Assembly (NCBI RefSeq): GCF_010868145.1
Contig: NZ_JAAGUY010000001.1
Location: forward strand, 558,001-622,000
DNA from: Nocardia cyriacigeorgica
Lineage (GTDB): Bacteria; Actinomycetota; Actinomycetes; Mycobacteriales; Mycobacteriaceae
Length of the DNA: 64,000 bases
Reading direction: 5' to 3'
In this document: positions 8,955-17,544 of the stretch, in pieces
Position numbering within the stretch: position 1 is the stretch's first letter
How the letters are laid out: every line of letters starts with the position of its first letter
Program-made: the position numbers and the translations under genes
Notes under the pieces: model-generated
Database searches by the model: none
Told to the model about the DNA's origin: nothing
Seen by the model: the letters and a program-made list of their open reading frames with translations, nothing else

Positions 8955-9188
8955 CTACAACGACTCCCCCACGCACCACCGTTCTACGCGGGCTTCGCAC
9001 CGGTGCTCTGGCTCGTCGTCCCCGGCGCGGCCGGGTTGCAAGGCGCACTCGACCTCAGCAGGCAAGCGGCCGCGGCCGCCCAGATCGGGCTCACCGGCAT
9101 GATCTTGGTGGCGATCGCGACCGGCATCCTGGTCGCGACCGTCATCATCTCGACCCTCTGGAACCGGCCGGTGACCTCCCTCGAGTGA
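8955..9188 (+). pseudogene. C-terminal remnant of a ThrE-like (threonine/serine exporter) protein
   Basis: In the frame ending at 9188 the sequence reads YAGFAPVLWLVVPGAAGLQG, then GLTGMILVAIATGILVATVI, two hydrophobic segments like the final membrane helices of the ThrE family (the LVPG element is typical). There is no own start; the fragment begins at the junction with the nitroreductase remnant. The identification rests on a short segment, so the family could be wrong, but a truncated membrane-protein tail is clear. Confidence 0.5.
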
Positions 9189-9224
9189 TTCACGCATCGC
9201 GCGCCGAGTACGTCGTCGACGACG

Positions 9225-9261
9225 CCGTGGGCGCGCCACCGGGTCGGTGGCGCGTCCACGG
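9225..9261. terminator. Strong hairpin, likely bidirectional terminator
   Basis: A 16-base stem (CCGTGGGCGCGCCACC at 9225-9240 with GGTGGCGCGTCCACGG at 9246-9261, one mismatch) closes a five-base loop. It sits between the ThrE-like fragment (ends 9188) and the convergent SDR gene (ends 9286), the expected place for a shared terminator. There is no long T-run, as is common in actinobacteria. Confidence 0.75.
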
Positions 9262-9285
9262 TTGGTTCCGTGTCGTATTCGGGGT

Positions 9286-10047
9286 TCAGTTGATGGTGAT
9301 GCCGCCGTCGACGGCGATCGTCTGGCCGGTGACATAACCGCCCGCGTCGGAGGCCAACCAGACTAGGGTGGCCGCGAGTTCTTCGGGATCACCGATCCGG
9401 CCGAGCACCACTCGCTCGGTCATGGCGTCGAGGTAGCCGTCGGCGTACTGGTCGGTCATCTCCGAGCGGAAGAATCCCGGTGCCAACGCATTGACCCGGA
9501 TGCCCTTGCGAGTTCCCCACTGCTGGGCCAGGTCCCGAGTCAAGCCGATCAGACCGGCCTTGCTGGCGCTGTAGGCAGCTTGGGGCAGCCGGGCCGTGGT
9601 CAGCCCGAGGATGCTGGAGATGTTGACGATCACCGAACCCGGACGCATCACGCGCCCGCAGGCCTGTGCCACCCAATACGCGCCGTTGAGATTGAGGTCG
9701 ATGACCGCACGGAACTGCTCGGGGGTCTCGCGGGTGGCCGGGTGGGCGGTACCGATACCGGCGTTGTTGACGAGGATGTCGACGTGGCCGAATTCCTCCA
9801 TCGCGGTGTCCACCAACCGTTGCCCGTCCTCCGGCTCGGTGACGTCGGTCGGCACACACAGCGCGCGTCGTCCGGCCCGGCGCACCAGCTCGGCGGTGTC
9901 TTCCAGCTTCTCCACCCGCCGCGCGGCCAAGACCACATCGGCACCGGCCTCGGCCAGCGCCACGGCGAACGCGACACCCAGACCGGAGGAGGCGCCGGTC
10001 ACCACCGCGACCTTGCCCTCCAACCGGAAACGGTCCATAACTCCCAT
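9286..10047 (-). CDS. Short-chain dehydrogenase/reductase (SDR)
   Basis: This classical SDR has 253 residues, with TGASSGLG for NAD(P) near residue 18, NNAG near 91, NISSI and the catalytic YSASK. A C-terminal YVTGQTIAVDGG is the usual ending. ATG 10047 has an AAAGG ribosome-binding site; the upstream extension of the frame overlaps the MaoC gene and is not coding. It is the last gene of a five-gene minus-strand operon for acyl-CoA oxidation. Its likely role is oxidation or reduction of a 3-hydroxyacyl or related hydroxy intermediate, but SDR substrate cannot be read from sequence. Confidence 0.9.
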   Translation of the reverse strand: MGVMDRFRLEGKVAVVTGASSGLGVAFAVALAEAGADVVLAARRVEKLEDTAELVRRAGRRALCVPTDVTEPEDGQRLVDTAMEEFGHVDILVNNAGIGTAHPATRETPEQFRAVIDLNLNGAYWVAQACGRVMRPGSVIVNISSILGLTTARLPQAAYSASKAGLIGLTRDLAQQWGTRKGIRVNALAPGFFRSEMTDQYADGYLDAMTERVVLGRIGDPEELAATLVWLASDAGGYVTGQTIAVDGGITIN

Positions 10048-10064
10048 GACGTGCCTTTCTGCTG

Positions 10065-10529
10065 CTAGGGCGCGGTGTGGTCGAGGAAACGGGTCACCGT
10101 CTCGGCGACGCACACCGGCTTGTCGGAGCGATCGGACTCGACCCGCACCACGACGGTGGTCTGGATACCGCCGGGGATCTCGCGCACCTCGGCCAGCTGC
10201 CCGTGGCCGCGGACGCGGGCACCGGCCGGAACCGGGGCGGGGAACCGAACTCGGTTCAGGCCGTAGTTCACCGCCATGGCGACTCCCTCGACCCTCAGCA
10301 GCTCCTCGAGAAAGGCCGAGACCAGCGACAAGGTGAGGTAGCCGTGCGCGATGGGCGCACCGAAGGGTCCCGCCGCCGCGGCGACGGGATCGGTGTGGAT
10401 CCACTGCCGATCCTCGGTGGCTTCGGCGAAGGCGTCGATGCGAGGCTGGGGAATCTCGATCCAGCGGCTGTGGCCCAATTCGCTGCCGACCGCCGCGCGG
10501 ACCTCGTCCAATCCGGCGAAACTGGTCAT
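10065..10529 (-). CDS. MaoC-like hot-dog enoyl-CoA hydratase
   Basis: The 154-residue single hot-dog-fold protein carries the hydratase signature WIHTDPVAAAAGPFGAPIAH followed by GYLTLSL. The Asp-His pair (D in HTD, H in AHGY) is the catalytic dyad of the R-hydratase family, which adds water to trans-2-enoyl-CoA. Its ATG (10529-10527) overlaps the stop of the preceding SDR gene in an ATGA arrangement, which indicates translational coupling. It lies in the five-gene operon with an acyl-CoA dehydrogenase and a thiolase. Confidence 0.92.
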   Translation of the reverse strand: MTSFAGLDEVRAAVGSELGHSRWIEIPQPRIDAFAEATEDRQWIHTDPVAAAAGPFGAPIAHGYLTLSLVSAFLEELLRVEGVAMAVNYGLNRVRFPAPVPAGARVRGHGQLAEVREIPGGIQTTVVVRVESDRSDKPVCVAETVTRFLDHTAP

Positions 10530-11296
10530 ATCGAGATGCCCCCGTCAACGGGCAGGACCGTCCCGGTGATGTAACCGGCCTGCGCCGAGGCCAGGAATCC
10601 GACGGCGGCGGCCATCTCCTGCGCAGCGGCGAAGCGGCCCAACGGAATCTGCGCGATCAGCTCCGCGCGCTTGGCGTCCGGGATCGAGGCGATCATGCGG
10701 GTCTCGGCGTTCGGCGAGATGGCGTTGACGGTGACGCCGAAACCGGCGAGTTCCTTCGCCGCAGTTTTGGTGAACCCGATGATCCCCGCTTTGGCCATCG
10801 CGTAGTTCGACTGGCCGATATTGCCACGCAGGCCGGTGAACGAGGTGACATTGACGACGCGGCCGTACTTCTGGGCGCGGAAATGCGGTGTGCAGGCGCG
10901 GGTGAACCGGAAGGCGCCACCGCAATGCACCGCCATGACCTGCTCGTAGTCCGCGTCCGAGAGCTTCCACAACACGCCGTCGCGCAGGATGCCCGCGTTG
11001 TTGACCAGGACGTCGACGCGGCCGGTCTCCTCGACCACGCGGTCGACGACCGCCTGCACCGAACCGGTGTCGCCGACATCGGCGACCGCACCCCGGCAAC
11101 CCAGCTCCGCGGTCGCCTCGTCGAGGGCATCCCGGTCGAAGTCGACGAGATACACGGTGGCACCGGCATTGTGGAAGAATCGCCCGATCTCGAACCCGAT
11201 ACCGCGGGCGGCGCCGGTGACGATCACACTGTGACCGGCGAAGTCGAATTCCAGGTTGGTCTCGCTCGTCCGCGAGGGGACGGGAATGCTGGTCAT
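10526..11296 (-). CDS. SDR, 3-oxoacyl/3-hydroxyacyl reductase-like (FabG-type)
   Basis: The protein has 256 residues with TGAARGIGFEIG, NNAGILRDGVLWKL, NVTSFTGLRGNIGQ and the catalytic YAMAK, then AISPNAETRM and a final ITGTVLPVDGG. The ILRD...W segment and the SNYAMAK spacing resemble 3-hydroxyacyl-CoA dehydrogenases of beta-oxidation. ATG 11296 lies just after the thiolase stop region, whereas the longer open frame overlaps the thiolase gene. The order in the operon (dehydrogenase, thiolase, this SDR, MaoC hydratase) gives a complete oxidation round. Confidence 0.9.
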   Translation of the reverse strand: MTSIPVPSRTSETNLEFDFAGHSVIVTGAARGIGFEIGRFFHNAGATVYLVDFDRDALDEATAELGCRGAVADVGDTGSVQAVVDRVVEETGRVDVLVNNAGILRDGVLWKLSDADYEQVMAVHCGGAFRFTRACTPHFRAQKYGRVVNVTSFTGLRGNIGQSNYAMAKAGIIGFTKTAAKELAGFGVTVNAISPNAETRMIASIPDAKRAELIAQIPLGRFAAAQEMAAAVGFLASAQAGYITGTVLPVDGGISI

Positions 11297-11298
11297 GG

Positions 11299-12522
11299 TC
11301 AGCTGAGCCTTTCGAAAATGATCGCCATACCTTGTCCGCCGCCGACGCACATGGTCTCCAGGCCGAATTGCTTGTCTCGTTCCCGCAGGGTGTGCAGCAG
11401 GGTCGTGGTGATCCGGGCGCCGGTCGCACCGAACGGGTGGCCGAGCGCGATGCCGCCGCCGTTGACGTTCAAGCGCTCCAGCTCGATGCCCAGCTCCCGA
11501 TAGGACGGAATCACCTGCGCCGCGAAAGCTTCGTTGATTTCCACGAGGTCGATATCGCCGATCGACAGCCCCGCCTTGGCGAGCGCGCGCTGTGAGGCCT
11601 CGACCGGGCCCAGGCCCATGATCTCCGGGGACAGTCCGCTGGCGGCGGTGGCCACCACCCGCGCCAGCGGTGTCAGTCCCAACTCGGCGGCCTTGCGGTC
11701 GCTCATCAGCACCAGCGCGGCCGCACCATCGTTGAGCGGACACGCGTTCCCGGCGGTGACGGTGCCGCTGTCGCGGAACACCGGCGACAGCCCGGCCAGC
11801 TTCTCGACGGTCGTCCCCGCACGCGGACCGTCGTCGACACGCACGACCGTGCCGTCGGGCAACGTGACCGGGGTGATCTCGCGCGCGAAGAACCCATCGG
11901 CAATGGCCTTTTCCGCCAGCTGCTGCGAGCGCACGGCGAACTCGTCCTGTTCGGCGCGGGTGACACCGCGGTAGCTCGCGACGTTTTCGGCGGTCTGCCC
12001 CATCGTGATGTAGACATCGGGCAGCAACGACTCCGCGCGCGGGTCGGTCCAGGGCGCGCCGGTCTCGGCGAACTGGGCGGTGCGGGCGCGTGCCCGGTCG
12101 AACGTCGGGTTGTGGAACCGCTCGTCACCGGCGCCGACACCGTTGTGCTGGGGATACCGCGAGACACATTCCACCCCGGCGCTGACGAAGATCTCCCCGT
12201 CCCCGGCCTTGACCGCGTTCGCGGCCATCCGGGTGGTCTGCACGCTCGAGGCGCAGGCCCGGTTCACGGTGGCTCCCGGTACACCGTCGAGCCCGAGCTG
12301 AACGGCGACCCGGCGGGCGATGTTCTCGCTCTGTTCTCCGGTGTGCTCCCATGCCCCCAGGTAGAGGTCCTCGATCGCGTGCGCGTCGCACTCGGGAATC
12401 TGATCGAGCGCGGCCTTGATCGTCTGCGCGGCCAGATCGTCCGGTCGCATCCCGGTGAGCGAACCCTTGCCCGCACGCCCGATCGGCGATCGGGCGGTGG
12501 CGACGATAACTGCTTCTGTCAT
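11299..12522 (-). CDS. Acetyl-CoA acyltransferase (thiolase, FadA type)
   Basis: The 407-residue thiolase is of normal length and shows all catalytic parts: the nucleophile Cys90 in NRACASSVQT, NEAFAAQ, the active His in GGGIALGHPFGATGAR, and the C-terminal Cys in CVGGGQG. It cleaves 3-ketoacyl-CoA with CoA to give acetyl-CoA (or the reverse). It starts 27 bases after the acyl-CoA dehydrogenase gene, and its stop lies two bases from the next SDR start, consistent with one transcript. Confidence 0.95.
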   Translation of the reverse strand: MTEAVIVATARSPIGRAGKGSLTGMRPDDLAAQTIKAALDQIPECDAHAIEDLYLGAWEHTGEQSENIARRVAVQLGLDGVPGATVNRACASSVQTTRMAANAVKAGDGEIFVSAGVECVSRYPQHNGVGAGDERFHNPTFDRARARTAQFAETGAPWTDPRAESLLPDVYITMGQTAENVASYRGVTRAEQDEFAVRSQQLAEKAIADGFFAREITPVTLPDGTVVRVDDGPRAGTTVEKLAGLSPVFRDSGTVTAGNACPLNDGAAALVLMSDRKAAELGLTPLARVVATAASGLSPEIMGLGPVEASQRALAKAGLSIGDIDLVEINEAFAAQVIPSYRELGIELERLNVNGGGIALGHPFGATGARITTTLLHTLRERDKQFGLETMCVGGGQGMAIIFERLS

Positions 12523-12549
12523 GGTGTTGCCTTCTTGTGGAACCGGAGA

Positions 12550-13695
12550 TCACAGCGCGAGATCGCGGCCGATGAGCTCTTTCATGATTTCGTTGGAACC
12601 AGCCCAGATCTTGGAGACCCGCGCGTCCATCCACGCTCGCGCGACGCGGTATTCGCGCATATAGCCGTAGCCGCCGTGCAGCTGCACACAGTGATCGAGA
12701 ACCTCGTTCTGCACGTGCGCCGACCACCATTTCGCCTTCGCGGCGTCGACCGCGGTGAGCGTGCCCGCCGCGTGGGCGGCGACCGCGGCGTCGACATAGG
12801 CTTGCGAGACTTCGATCTTGGTGACCAGCTCGGCCAGCAGGAATTTGTTGTGCTGGAACGAACCGATCGTCGCGCCGAACGCCTTGCGCTGCTTGGCGTA
12901 TTCGATGGTTTCGGTCAGGATCTGCGCGGCGTGCGCGATATTCGACACCGCCGCGCCGACACGCTCCTGCGGGAGTCGCTGCATCATGTAGGCGAACCCG
13001 CGGTCCTCCTCACCGAGCAGGGCCTCGGCAGGCAGCCGCAGCCCGTCGAAGAACAACTCCGCGGTATCGGCTTCCGGCTGGCCGACCTTGTCGAGCTTGC
13101 GACCCCGCTCGAACCCGGGCAGGCTCGCGTCGACCAGGAACAGACTGATACCGCGGGCGCCCTGCGCCGGATTCGTTCGCGCGGCGACGACCACGAGGTC
13201 GGCGGTGTAGCCGTTGGTGATGAAGGTCTTCGACCCGTTGAGAACCCAATCGGACCCGTCGCGGACCGCGGTGGTCTTCAGGTTCGCCAGATCCGATCCC
13301 GCCGACGGTTCGGTCATCCCGATCGCCGAAATCACGTCCCCGGTGGCCATGCGCGGCAACCACTGCCGCTTCACTTCCTCGTCCGCGAGGTCGACCACAT
13401 ACGGCGTGACGACATCGAAGTGGATGCTCAGGCTCGACGCCAACGCCATCGTGGCCGCGGCCAGTTCCTCGATGGCTACCGCGTTGAAGCGATAGTCCCC
13501 CGCTTCGCCACCGCCGTAGACCTCGGGAATCTCCAGCCCGAGCAGGCCCTGCCTGCCCGCCGCCTGCCAGACCTCCCGCGCGATCAATCGGTCGCTGATG
13601 AAGTCCTCTTCGTAAGGCAGCACCTCGCGGGCCACAAACTCACCCACCGACTTGCGAAACTGCTGATGGTCGGCGGTAAAGACTGATCTGTGCAC
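12550..13695 (-). CDS. Acyl-CoA dehydrogenase, long-chain type
   Basis: This acyl-CoA dehydrogenase has 381 residues: FAD-binding GMTEPSAGSDLANLKTTAV, TFITNG, then QRKAFGATIGSFQHNKFLLA, QLHGGYGYMREY and the end NEIMKELIGRDL. The usual medium-chain catalytic YEGT is replaced by WAGS. The Glu is instead available in LPQERVGAAV, the position used by long-chain and isovaleryl enzymes. It is the first gene of the operon and is divergent from tetR, with a perfect palindrome in the 106-bp gap, so it is very likely TetR-repressed. Substrate chain length is not known. Confidence 0.93.
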   Translation of the reverse strand: MHRSVFTADHQQFRKSVGEFVAREVLPYEEDFISDRLIAREVWQAAGRQGLLGLEIPEVYGGGEAGDYRFNAVAIEELAAATMALASSLSIHFDVVTPYVVDLADEEVKRQWLPRMATGDVISAIGMTEPSAGSDLANLKTTAVRDGSDWVLNGSKTFITNGYTADLVVVAARTNPAQGARGISLFLVDASLPGFERGRKLDKVGQPEADTAELFFDGLRLPAEALLGEEDRGFAYMMQRLPQERVGAAVSNIAHAAQILTETIEYAKQRKAFGATIGSFQHNKFLLAELVTKIEVSQAYVDAAVAAHAAGTLTAVDAAKAKWWSAHVQNEVLDHCVQLHGGYGYMREYRVARAWMDARVSKIWAGSNEIMKELIGRDLAL

Positions 13696-13726
13696 TGATG
13701 CCCTCTCGGCTCGGAACCCACCCCGC

Positions 13727-13740
13727 TAAGCGATTGCTTA
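13727..13740. promoter_or_regulatory. TetR operator palindrome TAAGC-N4-GCTTA
   Basis: TAAGCGATTGCTTA is a perfect inverted repeat located between the divergent acyl-CoA dehydrogenase (start 13695) and tetR (start 13802). A longer version of the same motif follows tetR at 14451. Position and symmetry fit an autoregulatory TetR site. Confidence 0.75.
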
Positions 13741-13801
13741 ATATGCCGGGTGTGGTGTGGAATGTCAACGACACATCACCGCCGAGGAACCGACATCGAG
13801 G

Positions 13802-14428
13802 ATGGACGCCACCGTGCCCGCACCGACCGCCGACACCAACGGCCCCGCGCCCCAAGGTTCCGCGGCCGAGGAACGATTGCTCGCCGCCGCGCGCGCCGCC
13901 TTCGCAGACAAGGGCTACTACGGCACGAGCACCAGGGAGATCGCGGCGGGCGCCGGGATGAGCCCCGCCGCGATGTACATCTGCTTCCGGTCCAAGCAGG
14001 ACATCCTGATGCGCCTGAGCATCGACGGCCACAGCGCCGCACTCGAAGCGCTGCGCGCCGGCACCTCAGTGGCGGGAACTCCGACAAAACGCCTGCGTGC
14101 GGCCATTTACTCGTTCGCCTACTGGCATGCCGAGCACCACACGACCGCGCGCATCGTCCAGTACCAACGTCACGCGCTCACCGAAGAGAACCACGCGCAG
14201 ATTCGCCGCATGCGCCGGGAAACCGTCCAACTGATGCGCGACGTCATCGCCGAGGGGGTGCGAGTCGGCGAGTTCGCCGCCGAGAAAATCGACGCCAGCA
14301 CCCTCGCGGTGATGTCGCTGTGCATCGATATCGTCCGCTGGTTTCCCTCCCGCGAACTGTCCACCCCGGAGGCGGTCGCCAGCTACTACGCCACTCTCGC
14401 CGGACGCATGCTCGGGGCCGCGGGATAG
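13802..14428 (+). CDS. TetR-family regulator of the beta-oxidation operon
   Basis: The 208-residue protein has a TetR helix-turn-helix (FADKGYYGTSTREIAAGAGM, SPAAMYICFRSKQDIL) at about residues 20-75 and a helical ligand domain with YWHAEHHTTARIVQYQRHAL, as in the fatty-acid-responsive KstR2/FadR-like group. ATG 13802 is preferred over GTG 13757, because the longer start would put the gene much closer to the operator. It is divergent from the acyl-CoA dehydrogenase operon, with the operator in between, and probably releases DNA on binding an acyl-CoA. The inducer is unknown. Confidence 0.9.
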   Translation: MDATVPAPTADTNGPAPQGSAAEERLLAAARAAFADKGYYGTSTREIAAGAGMSPAAMYICFRSKQDILMRLSIDGHSAALEALRAGTSVAGTPTKRLRAAIYSFAYWHAEHHTTARIVQYQRHALTEENHAQIRRMRRETVQLMRDVIAEGVRVGEFAAEKIDASTLAVMSLCIDIVRWFPSRELSTPEAVASYYATLAGRMLGAAG

Positions 14429-14450
14429 CAATGCGAGCCCCGATCCAGAT

Positions 14451-14466
14451 TTAAGCAATCGCTTAA
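14451..14466. promoter_or_regulatory. Second TetR-type operator palindrome
   Basis: TTAAGCAATCGCTTAA is a perfect 6-4-6 inverted repeat sharing the AAGC-N4-GCTT core with 13727-13740. It lies 22 bases after the tetR stop, in front of a stretch with no recognisable gene. It may have served a gene since lost, or help repress tetR from downstream. Confidence 0.65.
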
Positions 14467-15694
14467 TTGTGTCACCGTGGCGGAACCAGCCGGACAGGGG
14501 CCGCTTCGCCCCGTCGGCGTCGTAATCCGACGAAAGTGGGAAGGACCCGGAGATTCCGGCAGGAACCCAGGAATCCACAGCCACATCGGACGCAGCGCTG
14601 CCGCGTCCTCGTCAGCCGTGAAGAGGCGACCGTCGCGGCGGGCATCCAGCCATACGACCGTGGGCGCACTTGCCGAACGAACTCAATCACCCGCTAGTAC
14701 CGGCGTGACGGTCCACATCGCCGGGCAGCATCGGCACTGCAACAGCCCAGCCTCGTCTTCACGCCCGACCTGACTCTCCACCAGGCAGGACCGGGGAAGC
14801 GCTGTACCAGCGCGTCCCCGATCTACCGCCGCATTCGGGCCCTCACCACTCAGCTGAGTCCTGAATCCGCTACGGCCACCAGCCGCGCCATCCGCGTTCC
14901 TCGTCAAATCGCATAGAAACCGGCGATGACCAGGTGTTTTCCGGTTGCCCATGTTTTGTGTATCCTGCCGGGAATTCCTACCTGCGACCACGCCGCCCGG
15001 GTTGCGGATCACATTCCTCGGTCGTCAATGACCAACCGTCCCTGCCTCCACAGCACGTGTGCGTAGTGGTCCACTCGCCCTCCGGACACAATCACTACGC
15101 CGTCTCACACTCTCTACCTGCAGGTATTTGCCTCAGTGGTGATCAGCTGGCGACACGGCTCGAGATAAGATCGCAGGTAGGGGCGCGTGGGGGTTCAGAT
15201 CGGGTCAATCTGAGAAAGTACTGAGAACCCGCGGTCGGCGTCGTTAGCCATGGATCGACAATTACAGTGGCATCGCTGGAAACCGTGTACCGAAACGGCT
15301 ACGGCGAACTCGCGGTGGCCTGCACGCAGTCGGCTGGCGAGACTTCGGCTCAGGGACGCTCGACCCGATCGTGGACGCGCTGCATCGGCTGCGCCCGCCC
15401 GGCCGCTCGCTCGACGAAACCTGGATTACCATCACCGGCTCTGCACCAGGCAATGACCACCGAACCGTTGTAGGGAAGCACCATCCGGCGCAGTGCGGCA
15501 TCTTCGGCGCAGCGAATAGTGTCTCCGCCCAGGCACTCTGGTGGTCCCGTCAGCTGGAGCTCGCCCTCGAGATCAATGACTGACACATAGGACCCGCTGC
15601 GAGATCACGTGGTGGACAGCTCGTCGAATGCAGCCACGAACGCAGGGTGGGCCCGGACCACGATCTCGGTGTCGTTTCGGATCGGTCTACTGCC
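14467..15694. other. 1.2-kb stretch with no supported gene
   Basis: No frame shows a known domain with a start. The only protein-like stretch is a plus-strand frame at about 15248-15581 (GRDFGSGTL-like and LRPPGRSLDETWITITGSAP), which has no ATG near its beginning and no family I recognise. Around 15140-15175 the base composition is less GC-rich, with a TAAGAT hexamer that could be a -10 element, but nothing clear follows it. Confidence 0.4.
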
Positions 15695-17083
15695 TCATCG
15701 ACCCGCGCATCCTGCCCGGACCGCCAGTTCGTCCACAGATCGTTGAATCCCCTGCGCCAGAACATCGATATCAGCAGTCGTGTCGTAGTCGCCGGTGATA
15801 CCGAACGCCAGCTTGTCGTCATAGCTGAGGATTGCGATCGCAGTGCGCAATCGTAGCGCGATCGGGACCGCGGGCAGCAGTTCCAACACTCGCCGCCCGT
15901 GCAGCGTGAGCGCGTGTCGAGGTCCGGGAACGTTGGTCGCTAACGCGCCGACACCCCGCTGGGGCAGCTTCGCCACGAGTCGCAGAGTCCACGCCACAGG
16001 CGCGAACGGAAACCACCGTGCCACCGACAGCACGGTGTGTTCGGCGCTCGACGCGCCGCTCGACTTGTGCGCCTGCATCGTCGAGTGGACCGCACGGAGA
16101 CGGCCGACCGGATCGGCGTGGTCGACGGGGAGATACGGCAGCACCGCAGATACGCGATTGTCCAGAACGTATTTGGCATGTTCGGCGCGCATCGAGACCG
16201 GCACCAGGATCCTCAGTCCGCGCGGTGTCGGCTCCTCGCCACGCTCGAGCAGCAGGTCCCGGTATCCCCCGGCGATCGCGGCGAGAACAACATCATTCAC
16301 GGTGGCTCCGTATCGCTTACCGATTCCGGCCACGACCGGCAGCGAGACCCGCACCGCTCGGTAACGGCGCTGGTGCCCGATCGGGCCGTTCAGCGACGAC
16401 ACCGGCCCAGGCTTGACGACGGCCGCTCCGACTGGCAGCAGACTACGCACTGTCGTGACCAGTAGCCCCGGCATCGCCATCGGTAAACGCAGCAGCCCCG
16501 AGAAGCCCTTCTGCTCATGTACTTGTGGCGTCCCATGAACGGCGGGGCGCGCATCGCCGGAGACAGGCTCGCAGAGCTGTTCGAACATCGCGACCCCGGA
16601 TACGCCATCGAGCAGACTGTGATGGGCTTTCACGATTACCGCCCAGCGATCCTCGCTCAACCCTTCCACCACCACGCACTGCCACAACGGGCGGTCTCGG
16701 TCGAGTCTCTCTTCGAGTTCGACAGCCATCAGCTCCCACAGCGTCGCGTCGTCACCCGGCGCGGGTAGCGCTGCCCAGCGCAGGTGGTGCGCGAGGTCGA
16801 AGTGTGGATCGTCCTCCCAGTTCGGGGTGGCCATGTCCAGTGGCGCGCGGTGCACCCGCTGACGCAGCCGGGGCACATCCTCGAGCCGCCTTCCCAACGC
16901 ACACGCGAAGACTTCCCGAGGTGGCGGCGAACCCGCCATGATCGCGACGACACCGATCCCGAGACTGACACGCCAATCGGCGTCCTCCAGCTCGATGAAC
17001 CCTGAATCAAGCGGCCGTAGCTCAGTCATGGCCTGCCATCCCGTTGCTGCTGATGGAGATCGACCCGAATCGATCGGATACAT
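15695..17083 (-). CDS. WS/DGAT acyltransferase (wax ester synthase / diacylglycerol acyltransferase)
   Basis: The 462-residue protein has the catalytic HHSLLDG at 154-160, RDRPLWQ before it, and the C-terminal NVPGPRHALTLHG block of the family. It transfers fatty acyl groups from CoA to diacylglycerol or alcohols, making storage lipid at the membrane or lipid-droplet surface; the M. tuberculosis Tgs1 relative is hypoxia-induced. ATG 17083 has an excellent GGAGG eight bases upstream. The internal ATG at 17029 matches the usual family start, so the first 18 residues are an extension. It is divergent from a second acyltransferase gene, with a 460-bp gap between them. Confidence 0.92.
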   Translation of the reverse strand: MYPIDSGRSPSAATGWQAMTELRPLDSGFIELEDADWRVSLGIGVVAIMAGSPPPREVFACALGRRLEDVPRLRQRVHRAPLDMATPNWEDDPHFDLAHHLRWAALPAPGDDATLWELMAVELEERLDRDRPLWQCVVVEGLSEDRWAVIVKAHHSLLDGVSGVAMFEQLCEPVSGDARPAVHGTPQVHEQKGFSGLLRLPMAMPGLLVTTVRSLLPVGAAVVKPGPVSSLNGPIGHQRRYRAVRVSLPVVAGIGKRYGATVNDVVLAAIAGGYRDLLLERGEEPTPRGLRILVPVSMRAEHAKYVLDNRVSAVLPYLPVDHADPVGRLRAVHSTMQAHKSSGASSAEHTVLSVARWFPFAPVAWTLRLVAKLPQRGVGALATNVPGPRHALTLHGRRVLELLPAVPIALRLRTAIAILSYDDKLAFGITGDYDTTADIDVLAQGIQRSVDELAVRAGCAGR

Positions 17084-17544
17084 CGAGGATCCTCCGATTC
17101 CCGTGTGAAGCGCTGTGGCCGATTGTCATCAGCACCAGGGACCGTCGTCGCATCCTCGACCCTGCCACCGCGACCGATCGAAATGATCCTCGCGGGCTGG
17201 AAAAGTAGTCATTTGCCGCGAGTACATCCGGCTCCCGTACCAGTGACTTTCGGGACTGCCGCGAAGGCTCCGACGCGACCATCGTGGAGCTATCACGGAT
17301 GCGGTTCGGCACGAGACCCGGCTGCCGCGCACACAGCGATACCGGGTCGAGAGCTGCCAGAACCGGCTGGGGGCACCGGTCGGCGCACCGTGCCGTCGTC
17401 AGTGCCTGTCCCGTGGACGACAGCGTGGTCGCCCACGCACCCGACCAACACAACGGTGTGCGGGCTGGGCTCCGGAGCCGAAGCACGTGGGTGCGCGACG
17501 CGTGGTCCCGCGACAGATCTGCCGAGACGAGGAAGCACACGCAC

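Noticed and set aside
12112..13686. A 524-codon plus-strand frame across the thiolase and acyl-CoA dehydrogenase genes
   Set aside because: It is antisense to two complete enzymes and shows no recognisable motif.
17250..17270. DosR box in the gap between the two WS/DGAT genes (TTTCGGGACTGCCGCGAAG)
   Set aside because: Only one half-site is present; the second half does not match GNCCC at the right spacing.
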